NCBI GenBank assembly: GCA_963678205.1
Contig: OY782760.1
Location: forward strand, 3,286,001 to 3,350,000
Direction of reading: 5' to 3'
DNA from: G963556115 sp963678205
GTDB lineage: Bacteria > Planctomycetota > SZUA-567
Length of the DNA stretch: 64,000 bases
Shown: positions 53,486-63,012 of the stretch, piece by piece
How positions within the stretch are numbered: the stretch's first letter is position 1
How the letters are laid out: each line of letters starts with the position of its first letter
Translations under genes and position numbers: made by a program
Notes under the pieces: model-generated
What the model saw: the letters and a program-made list of their open reading frames with translations, nothing else
Database searches by the model: none
What the model was told of the DNA's origin: nothing

Positions 53486-54987
53486 TGCAAACATCAGACT
53501 ACCTAAGATTTGAAGGTATTGGCAAGGTTTTCCCAGGAGTTAAAGCTCTTGATAACATTACTTTCGGTGCAAGAGAAGGCTCGGTGCACGGCTTAATCGG
53601 TGAGAACGGAGCAGGAAAATCAACTCTGCTCAAGATTCTTTCTGGAGCACATCAACCTAGCTCTGGCACAATTAAAATTAATGGTCAGGATGTTAAATTT
53701 TCCAACGCTTCAGCCGCTATCGCGGCTGGAGTAGCGGTTATCTACCAGGAACTGCAGTTAGTTCCAGAATTAACAGTAGCAGAAAACATCTTCTTAGGCC
53801 ACTTACCAGCTAATAAATGCGGCTGGGTTGACAAAAAAGAACTAATAAAAAAAGCAATGATAGAACTAGATAGAATTGGTGAAAAAGTTTCACCAAATAC
53901 TAGACTTAGTAAATTATCAATTGCTCAAAGGCAGATGGTAGAAATAGCAAAAGCTTTATCGCAAGGAGCAAAGATTATTGCTTTTGATGAACCTACCAGT
54001 TCGCTATCAGAGAGAGAAACTCAACAGTTATTTAAAATCATTTCTGATTTAAAAGCTCAAGGAAAAATTATTTTCTATGTATCTCACCGAATGGAAGAGA
54101 TATTTACAGTCTGCGATGCGGTAACTGTATTTCGTGACGGTCAACATGTACGTACTGAGTATGACATGAATAATGTAGACAATGACAATCTTGTGAAATG
54201 GATGGTAGGCAGGGAGTTAAGCGACATTTACAACTATCGTTCACGTCCAACAGGTGCTGAACTTATAAATGTCCAAAATTTAACCGGTCCAGGACTTGCA
54301 GAGCCGACGTCATTTACTGTTAAACGTGGTGAAATTGTGGGATTCTTCGGTCTTGTAGGAGCAGGCAGAACCGAGTTAATGAGACTTATATTTGGCGCCA
54401 ACAAGCTTACTGGAGGCGACATAATTTTAAATGGTAAAAAATATGAGACCTCTAGACCTTCACAAGCAATAAAAAACCGAATTGCCTATGTCCCTGAGGA
54501 CAGAAAACAAGATGGTGTGCTCCCAATAGCAACAGTTGAAGAAAATATTAATGTCACCTCCAGGCCTAACCATAGTAGTGCCAGATTCTGGCTCAACAAC
54601 AAGTGGGAACACAAGAATGCACTAGAACAGATTAAATCTCTCAGAGTAAAGACTCCATCGGCCAAACAGTTGATGAAAAACCTTTCAGGAGGTAACCAGC
54701 AAAAAGCTATCCTTGGTAGATGGTTATCAGAAAAGGTTGACTTACTACTGTTTGATGAACCCACACGTGGTATTGACGTAGGAGCTAAAAGTGAGATATA
54801 CGAAATCACTTATAAACTTGCTGAAGAAGGCACTGGGATTATCGTTGTATCAAGTGACCTTCCGGAGGTACTAGGCATAAGTGACAGAATTATTGTAATG
54901 CGGGAGGGCAAGATCTCTGGCGATCTTTCAAGAGAAGAAGCTTCACCTCAAGCAATTCTTAAGTTAGCTCTTCCTGTTGAAGACTAG
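53485..54987 (+). CDS. araG: L-arabinose-type ABC transporter ATP-binding protein (AraG-like)
   Basis: This 500-residue fused ATPase has intact domain 1 motifs (GENGAGKST, LSIAQRQMVEIAKAL, IIAFDEPTSSLS) and the typical degenerate domain 2 (GLVGAGRTE, LSGGNQQKAILGRWL, LLLFDEPTRGIDVG). AraG energises sugar uptake with AraH and AraF. The start ATG overlaps the araF stop by one base (TAATG), so translation is coupled. In contrast to the ATPase at 33767-35278, its second Walker B is normal. Confidence 0.94.
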   Translation: MQTSDYLRFEGIGKVFPGVKALDNITFGAREGSVHGLIGENGAGKSTLLKILSGAHQPSSGTIKINGQDVKFSNASAAIAAGVAVIYQELQLVPELTVAENIFLGHLPANKCGWVDKKELIKKAMIELDRIGEKVSPNTRLSKLSIAQRQMVEIAKALSQGAKIIAFDEPTSSLSERETQQLFKIISDLKAQGKIIFYVSHRMEEIFTVCDAVTVFRDGQHVRTEYDMNNVDNDNLVKWMVGRELSDIYNYRSRPTGAELINVQNLTGPGLAEPTSFTVKRGEIVGFFGLVGAGRTELMRLIFGANKLTGGDIILNGKKYETSRPSQAIKNRIAYVPEDRKQDGVLPIATVEENINVTSRPNHSSARFWLNNKWEHKNALEQIKSLRVKTPSAKQLMKNLSGGNQQKAILGRWLSEKVDLLLFDEPTRGIDVGAKSEIYEITYKLAEEGTGIIVVSSDLPEVLGISDRIIVMREGKISGDLSREEASPQAILKLALPVED

Positions 54988-55021
54988 GCATAGCATATGT
55001 TTTTTTATAAAAATACTATCT

Positions 55022-55046
55022 TACCTCTTTTATCAGCTAAGAGGTA
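55022..55046 (+). promoter_or_regulatory. Hairpin between araG and araH
   Basis: TACCTCTT (55022-55029) and AAGAGGTA (55039-55046) form an 8-bp stem in the 94-base gap. No T-run follows it. It may adjust araH expression or protect the mRNA. Confidence 0.4.
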
Positions 55047-55081
55047 TCAACATATAACTTCGCAAGTTAGAAAGGTATGTA

Positions 55082-56065
55082 ATGAGTTCACAAGCTGAAT
55101 ATTCTGATTCAATGAAACAACACACAGGGATACTAGGAGGAATTTGGGAAGAAGCAGGTATGATTCTTGTCCTTGTTGGTCTTTTTACCCTCTGTTCTAT
55201 AGTTGTACCGAATTTTTTATCCTTTAGAAATATGGATTCACTAGCTCTTGCTGTATCACAAACTGGTATGGTTGCATGTACAATGCTTTTCTGCCTAGCA
55301 TCTGGTGATTTTGACATGTCTGTCGGATCAATTGTAGCCTGTTCTGGAGTAGTATGTGCGGTTATCATGGAGTATACTGGAAGCATTTTCCTCGGCATTT
55401 CAGGAGGTCTCCTACTTGGTCTAATTGTTGGTATCGCCAATGGAGTAATTATTGCCATTTTAGGGATTAACGCTCTAATCACAACACTAGCAACTATGCA
55501 GATTGTAAGAGGTGCCGGGTATATTTTCTCAAATGGTCGAGCAGTAGGTATTTATTTTGATGATTTTTTCGTTCTTGGCAACAATGATTTTATTGGAATT
55601 CCGATTCCAGTATGGATCTGCATCGTATGCTTTGTTGTATTCGGAACCTTACTGGCGAAGACAACATTTGGTCGCAATACACTCGCAATTGGTGGTAATG
55701 AAGAAGCTGCATATCTTGCCGGTATTAATGTAAAATTAACCAAAATTATTATATTCTCACTACAAGGTGTCATTGCTGGATTCGCTGGTATCGTGCTAGC
55801 TTCACGAATGACAAGTGGGCAACCAATGACCTCACAAGGTTTTGAGCTTGAAGTTATCAGTGCCTGTGTACTTGGTGGTGTAGCCATGACTGGTGGTGTA
55901 GGTCGAATTTCATTTGTTATTGCCGGTGTCTTGATAATGGGTATTATTCAAAACTCAATGAACCTAATGAATGTTGATTCATTCTACCAGTACCTTGCAC
56001 GTGGCGTTATTTTACTCGCAGCAGTGATCTTCGATAAAATAAAAAACAAAAATAATGCATCATAA
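55082..56065 (+). CDS. araH: L-arabinose-type ABC transporter permease (AraH-like)
   Basis: This 327-residue permease has about nine hydrophobic segments. Hallmarks are FCLASGDFDMSVGSIVACSG, AIGGNEEAAYLAGINVKLTK in the coupling region and LEVISACVLGGVAMTGGVGR. AraH typically forms a homodimer, which suits a single permease gene here. AAAGG lies 7 bases before the ATG. A terminator follows. Confidence 0.93.
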   Translation: MSSQAEYSDSMKQHTGILGGIWEEAGMILVLVGLFTLCSIVVPNFLSFRNMDSLALAVSQTGMVACTMLFCLASGDFDMSVGSIVACSGVVCAVIMEYTGSIFLGISGGLLLGLIVGIANGVIIAILGINALITTLATMQIVRGAGYIFSNGRAVGIYFDDFFVLGNNDFIGIPIPVWICIVCFVVFGTLLAKTTFGRNTLAIGGNEEAAYLAGINVKLTKIIIFSLQGVIAGFAGIVLASRMTSGQPMTSQGFELEVISACVLGGVAMTGGVGRISFVIAGVLIMGIIQNSMNLMNVDSFYQYLARGVILLAAVIFDKIKNKNNAS

Positions 56066-56082
56066 TAATTAATATATAATTA

Positions 56083-56134
56083 TAGTATAGAAAAACAGGC
56101 TTGCTAATAGTGCAAGCCTTTTTTTCTATACTAT
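56083..56134 (+). terminator. Intrinsic terminator after araH
   Basis: The inner stem AGGCTTGC (56097-56104) and GCAAGCCT (56112-56119) is followed by TTTTTTT. An outer AGTATAGAAAAA/TTTTTCTATACT pairing extends the stem. It is placed just after the araH stop. Confidence 0.85.
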
Positions 56135-56292
56135 ATATAATGTATTTGTCACTAAAACAAAAATTATTTCACCATATTATTCCGGCATATTCTGCCGACC
56201 TACTAATAATTCTCATATCAACTCTTACCGAAATACTTTGTAACTATTTTTATTGTAATACGTTGAGTGAATAGTCGATAACTGCTGAGAAC

Positions 56293-56308
56293 TGGTACGT
56301 TTATTGTT
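56293..56308 (+). promoter_or_regulatory. Candidate sigma-54 promoter of flgKL
   Basis: TGGTACGTTTATTGTT resembles the sigma-54 consensus TGGCACG-N4-TTGCW, with the GG and the downstream G in register. The -12 C is replaced by T, which weakens it. Late flagellar genes in many phyla use sigma-54 or sigma-28. Confidence 0.3.
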
Positions 56309-56396
56309 CTAATAAGGTTGCCGGTCTGCTTGGTCAATGAATTGATCAGGAATTCAGCGGCAAAATGGTAATTAAAGGTAATAAGGTAAATAAATC

Positions 56397-58202
56397 ATGT
56401 CAAGCTTTCGTACGCTAAACATAGGAATGACTGCTCTGTTCGCCCAAAAGGCTGCACTTGATACCGTTGGTCAGAATATAGCAAATGCAACTACACCTGG
56501 GTACGCCCGTCAAAGGGTTAATATGCAGGCAAATAGGCCACAAGTGACCGGCTATGGAGCTCTGGGAACAGGTGTTGATATCAAAAAAATTGAACACCTA
56601 ACTGACGAATTCCTTGAAGCACAGGTCAGGACAGCGAACGCTGACATGGGTACACTCAACGTACTACAATCAGGGTACGCCAATCTCGAAGCTTACTTTA
56701 ACGAATTAACAAAAAACGACATATCATCAGCATTTGACTCTTTCTGGGAATCAATGGAAAATTTGAATGACAATGTTGAAGATCTTTCAACTCGTAACAA
56801 TGTAATATCACAAGCAAAAACATTGTGTAAGACATTCCAATCTACACGCGAAAAAATCTATAATTACCGCTACCAAACAAATAATTCTGTAAAAGACACA
56901 GTAAATCAGGTAAACACCATAACTGCATCAATTGCAGACCTCAATTCAAAAATCATGAAAGTTGAATGTGCAGGAGCATCAGGAGTTATTGCCAACGATT
57001 TAAGAGATCAACGTACAGAACTTGCCAAAACATTATCTGGTATAATGGATGTTTCCATAAATGAAGAGGACAATGGCTCACTTGTAGTTGCTCAAAAAGG
57101 AAGAATGCTTGTTTATCAGGACAAAGCATTCGGACTGACAACAGATCGAGTGAATGACAACGGAATGCTTATTGATAAAGTCGTATTTGAGGCAGATCAT
57201 GAAGATGTAACTGTCGAAGCGGGCATACTTTATGGTCAAGTTCACATGCGTGACGACGTTTGTCTCAATTTCCAAAATGAGCTAGATCAGCTCTCTGGCG
57301 AGTTCATTTGGGAATTTAACAGAATCCACACCCAGGGGGTTGGATTAACAGCGTACGATTCAATTACTGCAACTAATGCCATAATAGACCCAACTGCAAC
57401 GTTAGACCAGATTGGTTATAACTTTCAGCCAGTGCCAAATACATATGAAATCAAAGATGGTAGTTTTGAAATTAAAGTATTCGACAAAGAAAGCAACCAG
57501 ACTAAAACTGTCAACATAGACATCAATCTATCAAATGTTGAGAGCGACCAAAAAACTATACTTGCTGAAACTGAGCCAGTAGAAGTATCTCCAGGAGTCT
57601 GGCGAGTTATCCAGCCAGACAACTCTCTTTTAGGAAAGATCCAAAAACAGTTGGATGCAGTTTCACCAAATACATTTACTGTTGAACTGGATTATAGTAA
57701 CCAGCTAAAGATTACCTCAAATGCAGAAAATGTTCAAATAGGTTTTGGCAGAGACACTTCAGGCGTATTGGCTGCTCTTGGTTTAAACACTGTATTTAAT
57801 GGCAATAACGCTGAAACAATGTCAATTAATCCAGCAATAGAAAATAGTCCAGAATTATTTGCTGCTGCTGACGAATTCGTTGCAGGTGATCAAAGCAATA
57901 TTAAACTGTTATTAGAGCTTAGATCATCATTGGTTATGTCTAATGATACTGCAACATTTGATGACTACTATGAAGGCATTGTTGGAACCTTAGGTATTGA
58001 AGCTGACCGTATAAACTCATTAGTTGCAACCCAAAATGACATATTAGTAAGAGTAAAAAATCAGAGAGAAGATTTATCTGGCGTCAATCTTGATGAAGAA
58101 ATGACCAAGATGATGCAATACCAAAAAAGTTATCAGGCTGCTGCAAAGTTTGTAACAACAGCAGATACAATGCTTGATACCTTGATGAATATGGTCCAGT
58201 AA
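56397..58202 (+). CDS. flgK: Flagellar hook-associated protein FlgK
   Basis: This 601-residue protein forms the first ring of the hook-filament junction after export by the flagellar secretion system. The N-terminal flg_bb_rod motif (ALDTVGQNIANATTPGYARQ, about residues 21-40) and the C-terminal half-motif (EEMTKMMQYQKSYQAAAKFV, then TTADTMLDTLMNMV) are both intact. Between them lies the usual variable region. The length is normal for the family. The giant flgL gene follows 64 bases later in the same operon. Confidence 0.95.
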   Translation: MSSFRTLNIGMTALFAQKAALDTVGQNIANATTPGYARQRVNMQANRPQVTGYGALGTGVDIKKIEHLTDEFLEAQVRTANADMGTLNVLQSGYANLEAYFNELTKNDISSAFDSFWESMENLNDNVEDLSTRNNVISQAKTLCKTFQSTREKIYNYRYQTNNSVKDTVNQVNTITASIADLNSKIMKVECAGASGVIANDLRDQRTELAKTLSGIMDVSINEEDNGSLVVAQKGRMLVYQDKAFGLTTDRVNDNGMLIDKVVFEADHEDVTVEAGILYGQVHMRDDVCLNFQNELDQLSGEFIWEFNRIHTQGVGLTAYDSITATNAIIDPTATLDQIGYNFQPVPNTYEIKDGSFEIKVFDKESNQTKTVNIDINLSNVESDQKTILAETEPVEVSPGVWRVIQPDNSLLGKIQKQLDAVSPNTFTVELDYSNQLKITSNAENVQIGFGRDTSGVLAALGLNTVFNGNNAETMSINPAIENSPELFAAADEFVAGDQSNIKLLLELRSSLVMSNDTATFDDYYEGIVGTLGIEADRINSLVATQNDILVRVKNQREDLSGVNLDEEMTKMMQYQKSYQAAAKFVTTADTMLDTLMNMVQ

Positions 58203-58266
58203 AACGTATATAAATGTAGAAAGTTTTAAAAAATAAACTTGTATAAACTACGGAAAGAGAAGAACA

Positions 58267-61200
58267 ATGCGTACAACCTTGCAGATACAGAGTAATACCA
58301 CACTAAACAATATTCTCAAGGATTACCAGAATGTATTCAATGTAATGAATCAAATGGCAACTGGTCAGAGAGTAAATAATCCTTCCGATGATCCTTTAGC
58401 AGCTAATGAAGGAATGCGCCTTGACACAATGATAAGTAAAATTAATCAATATAATACAAATATTATAACTGGCAATTCTTTTCTAGGCTTGTCTGAAGGT
58501 GTAATTAATAAAATGAATACACTTATCAAACAGGCAAAAGGTTTGACCATAACCTCAGCAAATGATCCGACCACCCATGCTGCAAGACAAGCGAATGCTG
58601 TTGAAATTCAAAGTGCACTAAGTGAAATTATAACATTGGCAAATTCTAAAGAAGCCGGTAGGTTTTTATTTGGTGGTACAGAAACTCTTAAAGAACCTTA
58701 TCAGGTTATTGGTTCGCGCTACATTTACTATAGAGGTAATGAATCAAAGATAAATATCCAAGTAGACTCCTCAACATCTATGCCTATTAACGCGACAGGA
58801 GAAGATGTATTTGGTTCAATGACTACAACTTTATCAAGCAAAGATTTATCACCAGATGTAACATTTGGTAATACCTATGCGACGCGACTTAAAGACCTTA
58901 ATAATGGTTTGGGAGTTCCAGATGGTTCTATTAACATCAAGTATTCAGCTTTTCCTGATAATGGACTAAATATCGATATATCTGATTGCGACACAATTGA
59001 AGATGTTGCTAAAAAGATTGAAGCTCAAACACTTGAAGCTTCAAAAAATGAATGGAATCCAGATGGCAAAGCTGGTGCTCCGTACTCTTACTATGCAAAG
59101 CGTTATATTAAAGTAGAAATTAATGATGATCGTAATGGCATACAGCTAATAGAAACAGATGATATCTGGGAAGCAACAAAGAATGCCCCAGAATACAGAC
59201 CTCCCGATTATCCTGGCTTCTCCAATCCTTCATCACTTTCTGTATCAAATGTTGCTGGAGGCCAAACAGCATCAAAGTTAGGTATTGTAGGCACAACAAG
59301 ATACTCTGTTGATCCACTCAATACTCAACAGGTAATTCCTCAAGCGCTTATTGGTAGGGACCTTGATCCTAAAGTAAGCTCCCACACACTTCTTGCTGAT
59401 CTAAGAGGCTATGTAGATTCGCAATTTACTATCACCAATGGTGCTCTTCCTGAGAAAGTAGGCATTCTCGAAATAAACGATACAAATAATAATTATCGTG
59501 ACTGGACACTCAATGGTCTTACCAAAGGTAACAATACAGACAAAGATGGAGAGCTCTACATCAAAACTGAAGAGACATATGAAGGTTCTGGTGAATATTA
59601 TATTAATATCTATAAAAGCTCAAGTTATCTTGATGAAGATCTAGTAGGGCAAGGACTCTACAAAGCAGGAATAGTTGACATTGAAGAGAAAAACAGTTCT
59701 GGGATATCAGGTACTGTGAGTATGCCTAATTTAACTATGCCTGTTTCACCCACAATTATCAAAGGAGTTTTTAACGAGTCATTCACCTCAACTATAAGTG
59801 TACCTGCTTACGAAAAAGAACTCAGTGATCTGAGCTACCATGACGTAATTTCAGAATTTAGACTAAGAGGAATGACACCAGGTAGTGATCCTCAGAGCAA
59901 AGGGTATGACACAACTGATTCTGATGGAAACTTCAATACTGAAATACTCGCAGATTACAGTGCGGTAATCCCAGAACAGGCAAACTCATACTTGACTAAT
60001 GTCCAGATTAATTACGAAGGTCTACCTAATGGTCAAGATGACTTTGAGTTTATTGTAAATGCAGCTGGAACTGGTATTGAAGTTTACCCTGCTGGCGGCC
60101 CTTACACAGGGGCAACGATTATGGCAACAAGCTCAGGTGCAGGTCCAGACTTCACATTTACTGCAAATACTACAAACTATCCAGAGATGACCAATGATGC
60201 TTTTACCTGTACAGCAACACTCCCACTAGTTGCAAACACTTCAAATGAAGTCCATCTTGAAGAAAAGCTTACTGTAAATGTTTATAATGGTGCGATAAAC
60301 CCAAGATCATTGATTGCAACTGGTGAGCTTCCACAAGGTAATAGCAAAGGTACCGTCGATCTGCAAGGTGTGGGTAATTTTGATTATCTTTCAGGGTCTG
60401 TATACGTGGACTGGGACAAAAATATTGACCCATCAACAGGTTCAGTTTATGATGATCCAACAACATCCAAACCACAGACACAAATCAAATACGACATGAA
60501 AGCAACATTTGCAACAGTAGAAGATTTGACAAATGCTGTAAACATGTCAAGTACATACACCACAGCCAGTGTTTCTGAGGATGGCAACGGTATTAATATT
60601 ACCTCACACTTAGCCGGTGCACACATGATTGTAACCACGAATGTACCAAGAGCAAATCATTATAACGATCATGGTCAGTTAGGAGATATCAATCTAACCA
60701 GCGTAATCAATGATTATAACACAGACTATGATGGAAAGATATATTCCAACATTACAACCACAAAAGGTGAGGATATAACCATTTCTGGTGCAGCCAATCC
60801 ATGTAAAATATATGAGACTGAAGTCAGCTTTTATAATAACAACCCTCAAAACGAAGGGTTTGATGTTGAAGACGATCTTGTCGGTTCAGCCAAGATGCAG
60901 ACTGCCTATGACAGTACAAACGACCAATGGTATAAGCAAAACACCTCTACTGGTGAGTGGGATAAGATCAGTTTACCTGAAGATGGCAGGCTCAGTATTA
61001 ATCAGAGTAATCACTCGGGTTTAGAGGGAACAATCGTATTGAACAGCATACGCCTCCCTCATTCACCTTATGAATCAACAACATATTTTGATTCAACAGC
61101 AGCAACAGGCGAAAAGCACCTTGAGGATGCAATTGTCATCAACACTAAAAGCTATAATTTTGCAAGTAGTACTGATACAGAAGGTACTGTATATAACCAA

Positions 61201-62811
61201 TTAGAGTCTGGCTCACTGAAAAATGTACTTACAGGACTAAACACAGATAATGACGGTAATATTCATGCTACCGTAGGATACAAAATCTCAAACGATGATA
61301 ATGGTCTCCTCAATAAACTCAAGCTTGACGGAATAATAGACAGTGATGGTGTTGCTCCTACAGTTCCTGTAACCTTGGGCAATACTGATGCTAACGGCGA
61401 ATTATACGCAGTAACATCATATTCTGTTACAGGACAAAATGCAACCACATACCCTCAGATGCATAAACTTGAGATTCGCAGTGTAACCAGAGAAACAGAC
61501 ACAACTCCCGATAGCAAGATATATGCAGCAATTGATGCCGCAACTAGGACGGTTAATTATTACAATGACCCTGGAATGAACCCATCAGATCTTGTTGCAA
61601 CATCATCTATTCCTGCTGGTGCCGGACCTCATACTGTTGGTATAAACCCTATAAGCGGTTTACATACACTAAAAGGTAATGTAACCATACCAGATACAGC
61701 TACAGCACCTCTTACAGATGAAACATTTGTAATTGATCTTACAAAGACTAGTGTTACGCTATATAACGACAGCTCAACTACTCCAGATTCAATTGTTGCT
61801 GCTGGAAACAGTGACAGCCAAGGAAATATAGAACTGTCAAGCTATAATAGCTCGAATATTACTGGTACAGTATCATTCCCTCTTCCAAATGATGGTGTTC
61901 TTCGTCCACAGTATGACAAAGATATTTCAATCAATACCAGAGAACGCGAAGTAATGCTCTATGCTGATGAAGGATATTCCCAAAGGGTAGGAAAAGCAGA
62001 TCTGTCTAATTTTGCTGGTGGTGCAGTAACCATAGAATCTTTGAACCAAAGTAACCTTGGAGGCACTTTAAATTTCAACAATGTAGTTGATAGTACCGAC
62101 CAATACGATCAGGTTCAAGATTTGTCACTAAGTGGTATCAAAGTTGGAGCAAATACAAATGTTAATGGAATGCTATATATGGGAGTTGCAGAAACACCCG
62201 CTGGCAGCGGTACATATACAGCAACACTTTATGATAGCGATGACCCTGCTGGTACTGCCATTGCAACAGGCTCTGTTGATATGACAACAGGAATGGTAAA
62301 TTTTGCAGAAGTAGCTGGTAGTGGAGTTAATGGTTCTGCAAAAATTGCAAATCCGCCAAGCTGGTATCCTAGTGAACAGAACACCGCAGGCAGCCTAATA
62401 CATATTGATGTAACCGGGCAGAACCCTGATCTACTGATCTCTCAACCTCTAGGATTACAGAATTCTGGTGAACATAGAGAAGAAAATATTTTTACAACTC
62501 TCAATGATGTACTGGATGCATTGAATAACGATGATGTAGATGCTCTTCATAATCTTATTGACAAATTTAAGATAGACCATGACCGTGTTCTTACAACACA
62601 AGCAGAAATAGGTACCAGAGTTGGACGCCTTGAATTACTTGAGTCGAGACATGATGATGAAATTCTTAACTTCACTAAAATACGAGCATCTAGAATTGAC
62701 CTCGATTACTCAAAAGCAATTGTTGATTATCAAGCATCACAAAATGTATTTGATGCAGCCCTAAAAACAACAGCGCAATTAGTACCAATGAGCCTAGTAG
62801 ATTACATTTAG
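58267..62811 (+). CDS. flgL: Giant flagellar hook-associated protein FlgL with repeat insertion
   Basis: FlgL is the second junction protein between hook and filament and is usually about 300-500 residues. Here it has 1514. The conserved ends are intact: RTTLQIQSNTTLNNILKDYQ, then MATGQRVNNPSDDPLAANEG and AGRFLFGGTET at the start, and SRIDLDYSKAIVDYQASQNV and FDAALKTTAQLV at the end. The middle (about residues 380-1370) is made of diverged modules. The best-kept ones have an L-G---G-NTD-nG-LY segment, a GSG-Y segment, a (T/V)-lYnd segment, a -vAtG segment and an SG(i/v)-Gt(v/a) segment, seen most clearly at about 441-490, 667-718, 1092-1143, 1159-1208, 1225-1273 and 1285-1364. It is probably surface exposed. 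Confidence 0.93.
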   Translation: MRTTLQIQSNTTLNNILKDYQNVFNVMNQMATGQRVNNPSDDPLAANEGMRLDTMISKINQYNTNIITGNSFLGLSEGVINKMNTLIKQAKGLTITSANDPTTHAARQANAVEIQSALSEIITLANSKEAGRFLFGGTETLKEPYQVIGSRYIYYRGNESKINIQVDSSTSMPINATGEDVFGSMTTTLSSKDLSPDVTFGNTYATRLKDLNNGLGVPDGSINIKYSAFPDNGLNIDISDCDTIEDVAKKIEAQTLEASKNEWNPDGKAGAPYSYYAKRYIKVEINDDRNGIQLIETDDIWEATKNAPEYRPPDYPGFSNPSSLSVSNVAGGQTASKLGIVGTTRYSVDPLNTQQVIPQALIGRDLDPKVSSHTLLADLRGYVDSQFTITNGALPEKVGILEINDTNNNYRDWTLNGLTKGNNTDKDGELYIKTEETYEGSGEYYINIYKSSSYLDEDLVGQGLYKAGIVDIEEKNSSGISGTVSMPNLTMPVSPTIIKGVFNESFTSTISVPAYEKELSDLSYHDVISEFRLRGMTPGSDPQSKGYDTTDSDGNFNTEILADYSAVIPEQANSYLTNVQINYEGLPNGQDDFEFIVNAAGTGIEVYPAGGPYTGATIMATSSGAGPDFTFTANTTNYPEMTNDAFTCTATLPLVANTSNEVHLEEKLTVNVYNGAINPRSLIATGELPQGNSKGTVDLQGVGNFDYLSGSVYVDWDKNIDPSTGSVYDDPTTSKPQTQIKYDMKATFATVEDLTNAVNMSSTYTTASVSEDGNGINITSHLAGAHMIVTTNVPRANHYNDHGQLGDINLTSVINDYNTDYDGKIYSNITTTKGEDITISGAANPCKIYETEVSFYNNNPQNEGFDVEDDLVGSAKMQTAYDSTNDQWYKQNTSTGEWDKISLPEDGRLSINQSNHSGLEGTIVLNSIRLPHSPYESTTYFDSTAATGEKHLEDAIVINTKSYNFASSTDTEGTVYNQLESGSLKNVLTGLNTDNDGNIHATVGYKISNDDNGLLNKLKLDGIIDSDGVAPTVPVTLGNTDANGELYAVTSYSVTGQNATTYPQMHKLEIRSVTRETDTTPDSKIYAAIDAATRTVNYYNDPGMNPSDLVATSSIPAGAGPHTVGINPISGLHTLKGNVTIPDTATAPLTDETFVIDLTKTSVTLYNDSSTTPDSIVAAGNSDSQGNIELSSYNSSNITGTVSFPLPNDGVLRPQYDKDISINTREREVMLYADEGYSQRVGKADLSNFAGGAVTIESLNQSNLGGTLNFNNVVDSTDQYDQVQDLSLSGIKVGANTNVNGMLYMGVAETPAGSGTYTATLYDSDDPAGTAIATGSVDMTTGMVNFAEVAGSGVNGSAKIANPPSWYPSEQNTAGSLIHIDVTGQNPDLLISQPLGLQNSGEHREENIFTTLNDVLDALNNDDVDALHNLIDKFKIDHDRVLTTQAEIGTRVGRLELLESRHDDEILNFTKIRASRIDLDYSKAIVDYQASQNVFDAALKTTAQLVPMSLVDYI

Positions 62812-62835
62812 CATAATAATAATTTTAAGTTCTTT

Positions 62836-62870
62836 AAAGGAGAGTATAGATAATCTATACTCTCCTTTTC
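62836..62870 (+). terminator. Intrinsic terminator after flgL
   Basis: AAAGGAGAGTATAGA and TCTATACTCTCCTTT form a 15-bp stem with a 3-base loop, followed by TT. It lies 25 bases after the flgL stop. Confidence 0.85.
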
Positions 62871-63012
62871 GCAAATAAGTGCATTTACTCATGTTTTGCG
62901 CATAAAACCAATGAATTATAAATTATTTAAATAATATTAAAATAAACAATGAATAATTGACAATTAAATATTATATCAAATAATTATGAATTAAATTTAT
63001 AAAGGACAAAAC

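Larger units (their letters stand above)
56066..56396 (+). other. Gap between araH and flgK
   Basis: The gap contains the araH terminator (56083-56134) and a candidate sigma-54-like promoter (56293-56308) for the flagellar genes. A GTCGATAA at 56274-56281 with TAAT 14 bases earlier is a weaker sigma-28-like alternative. Confidence 0.5.
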
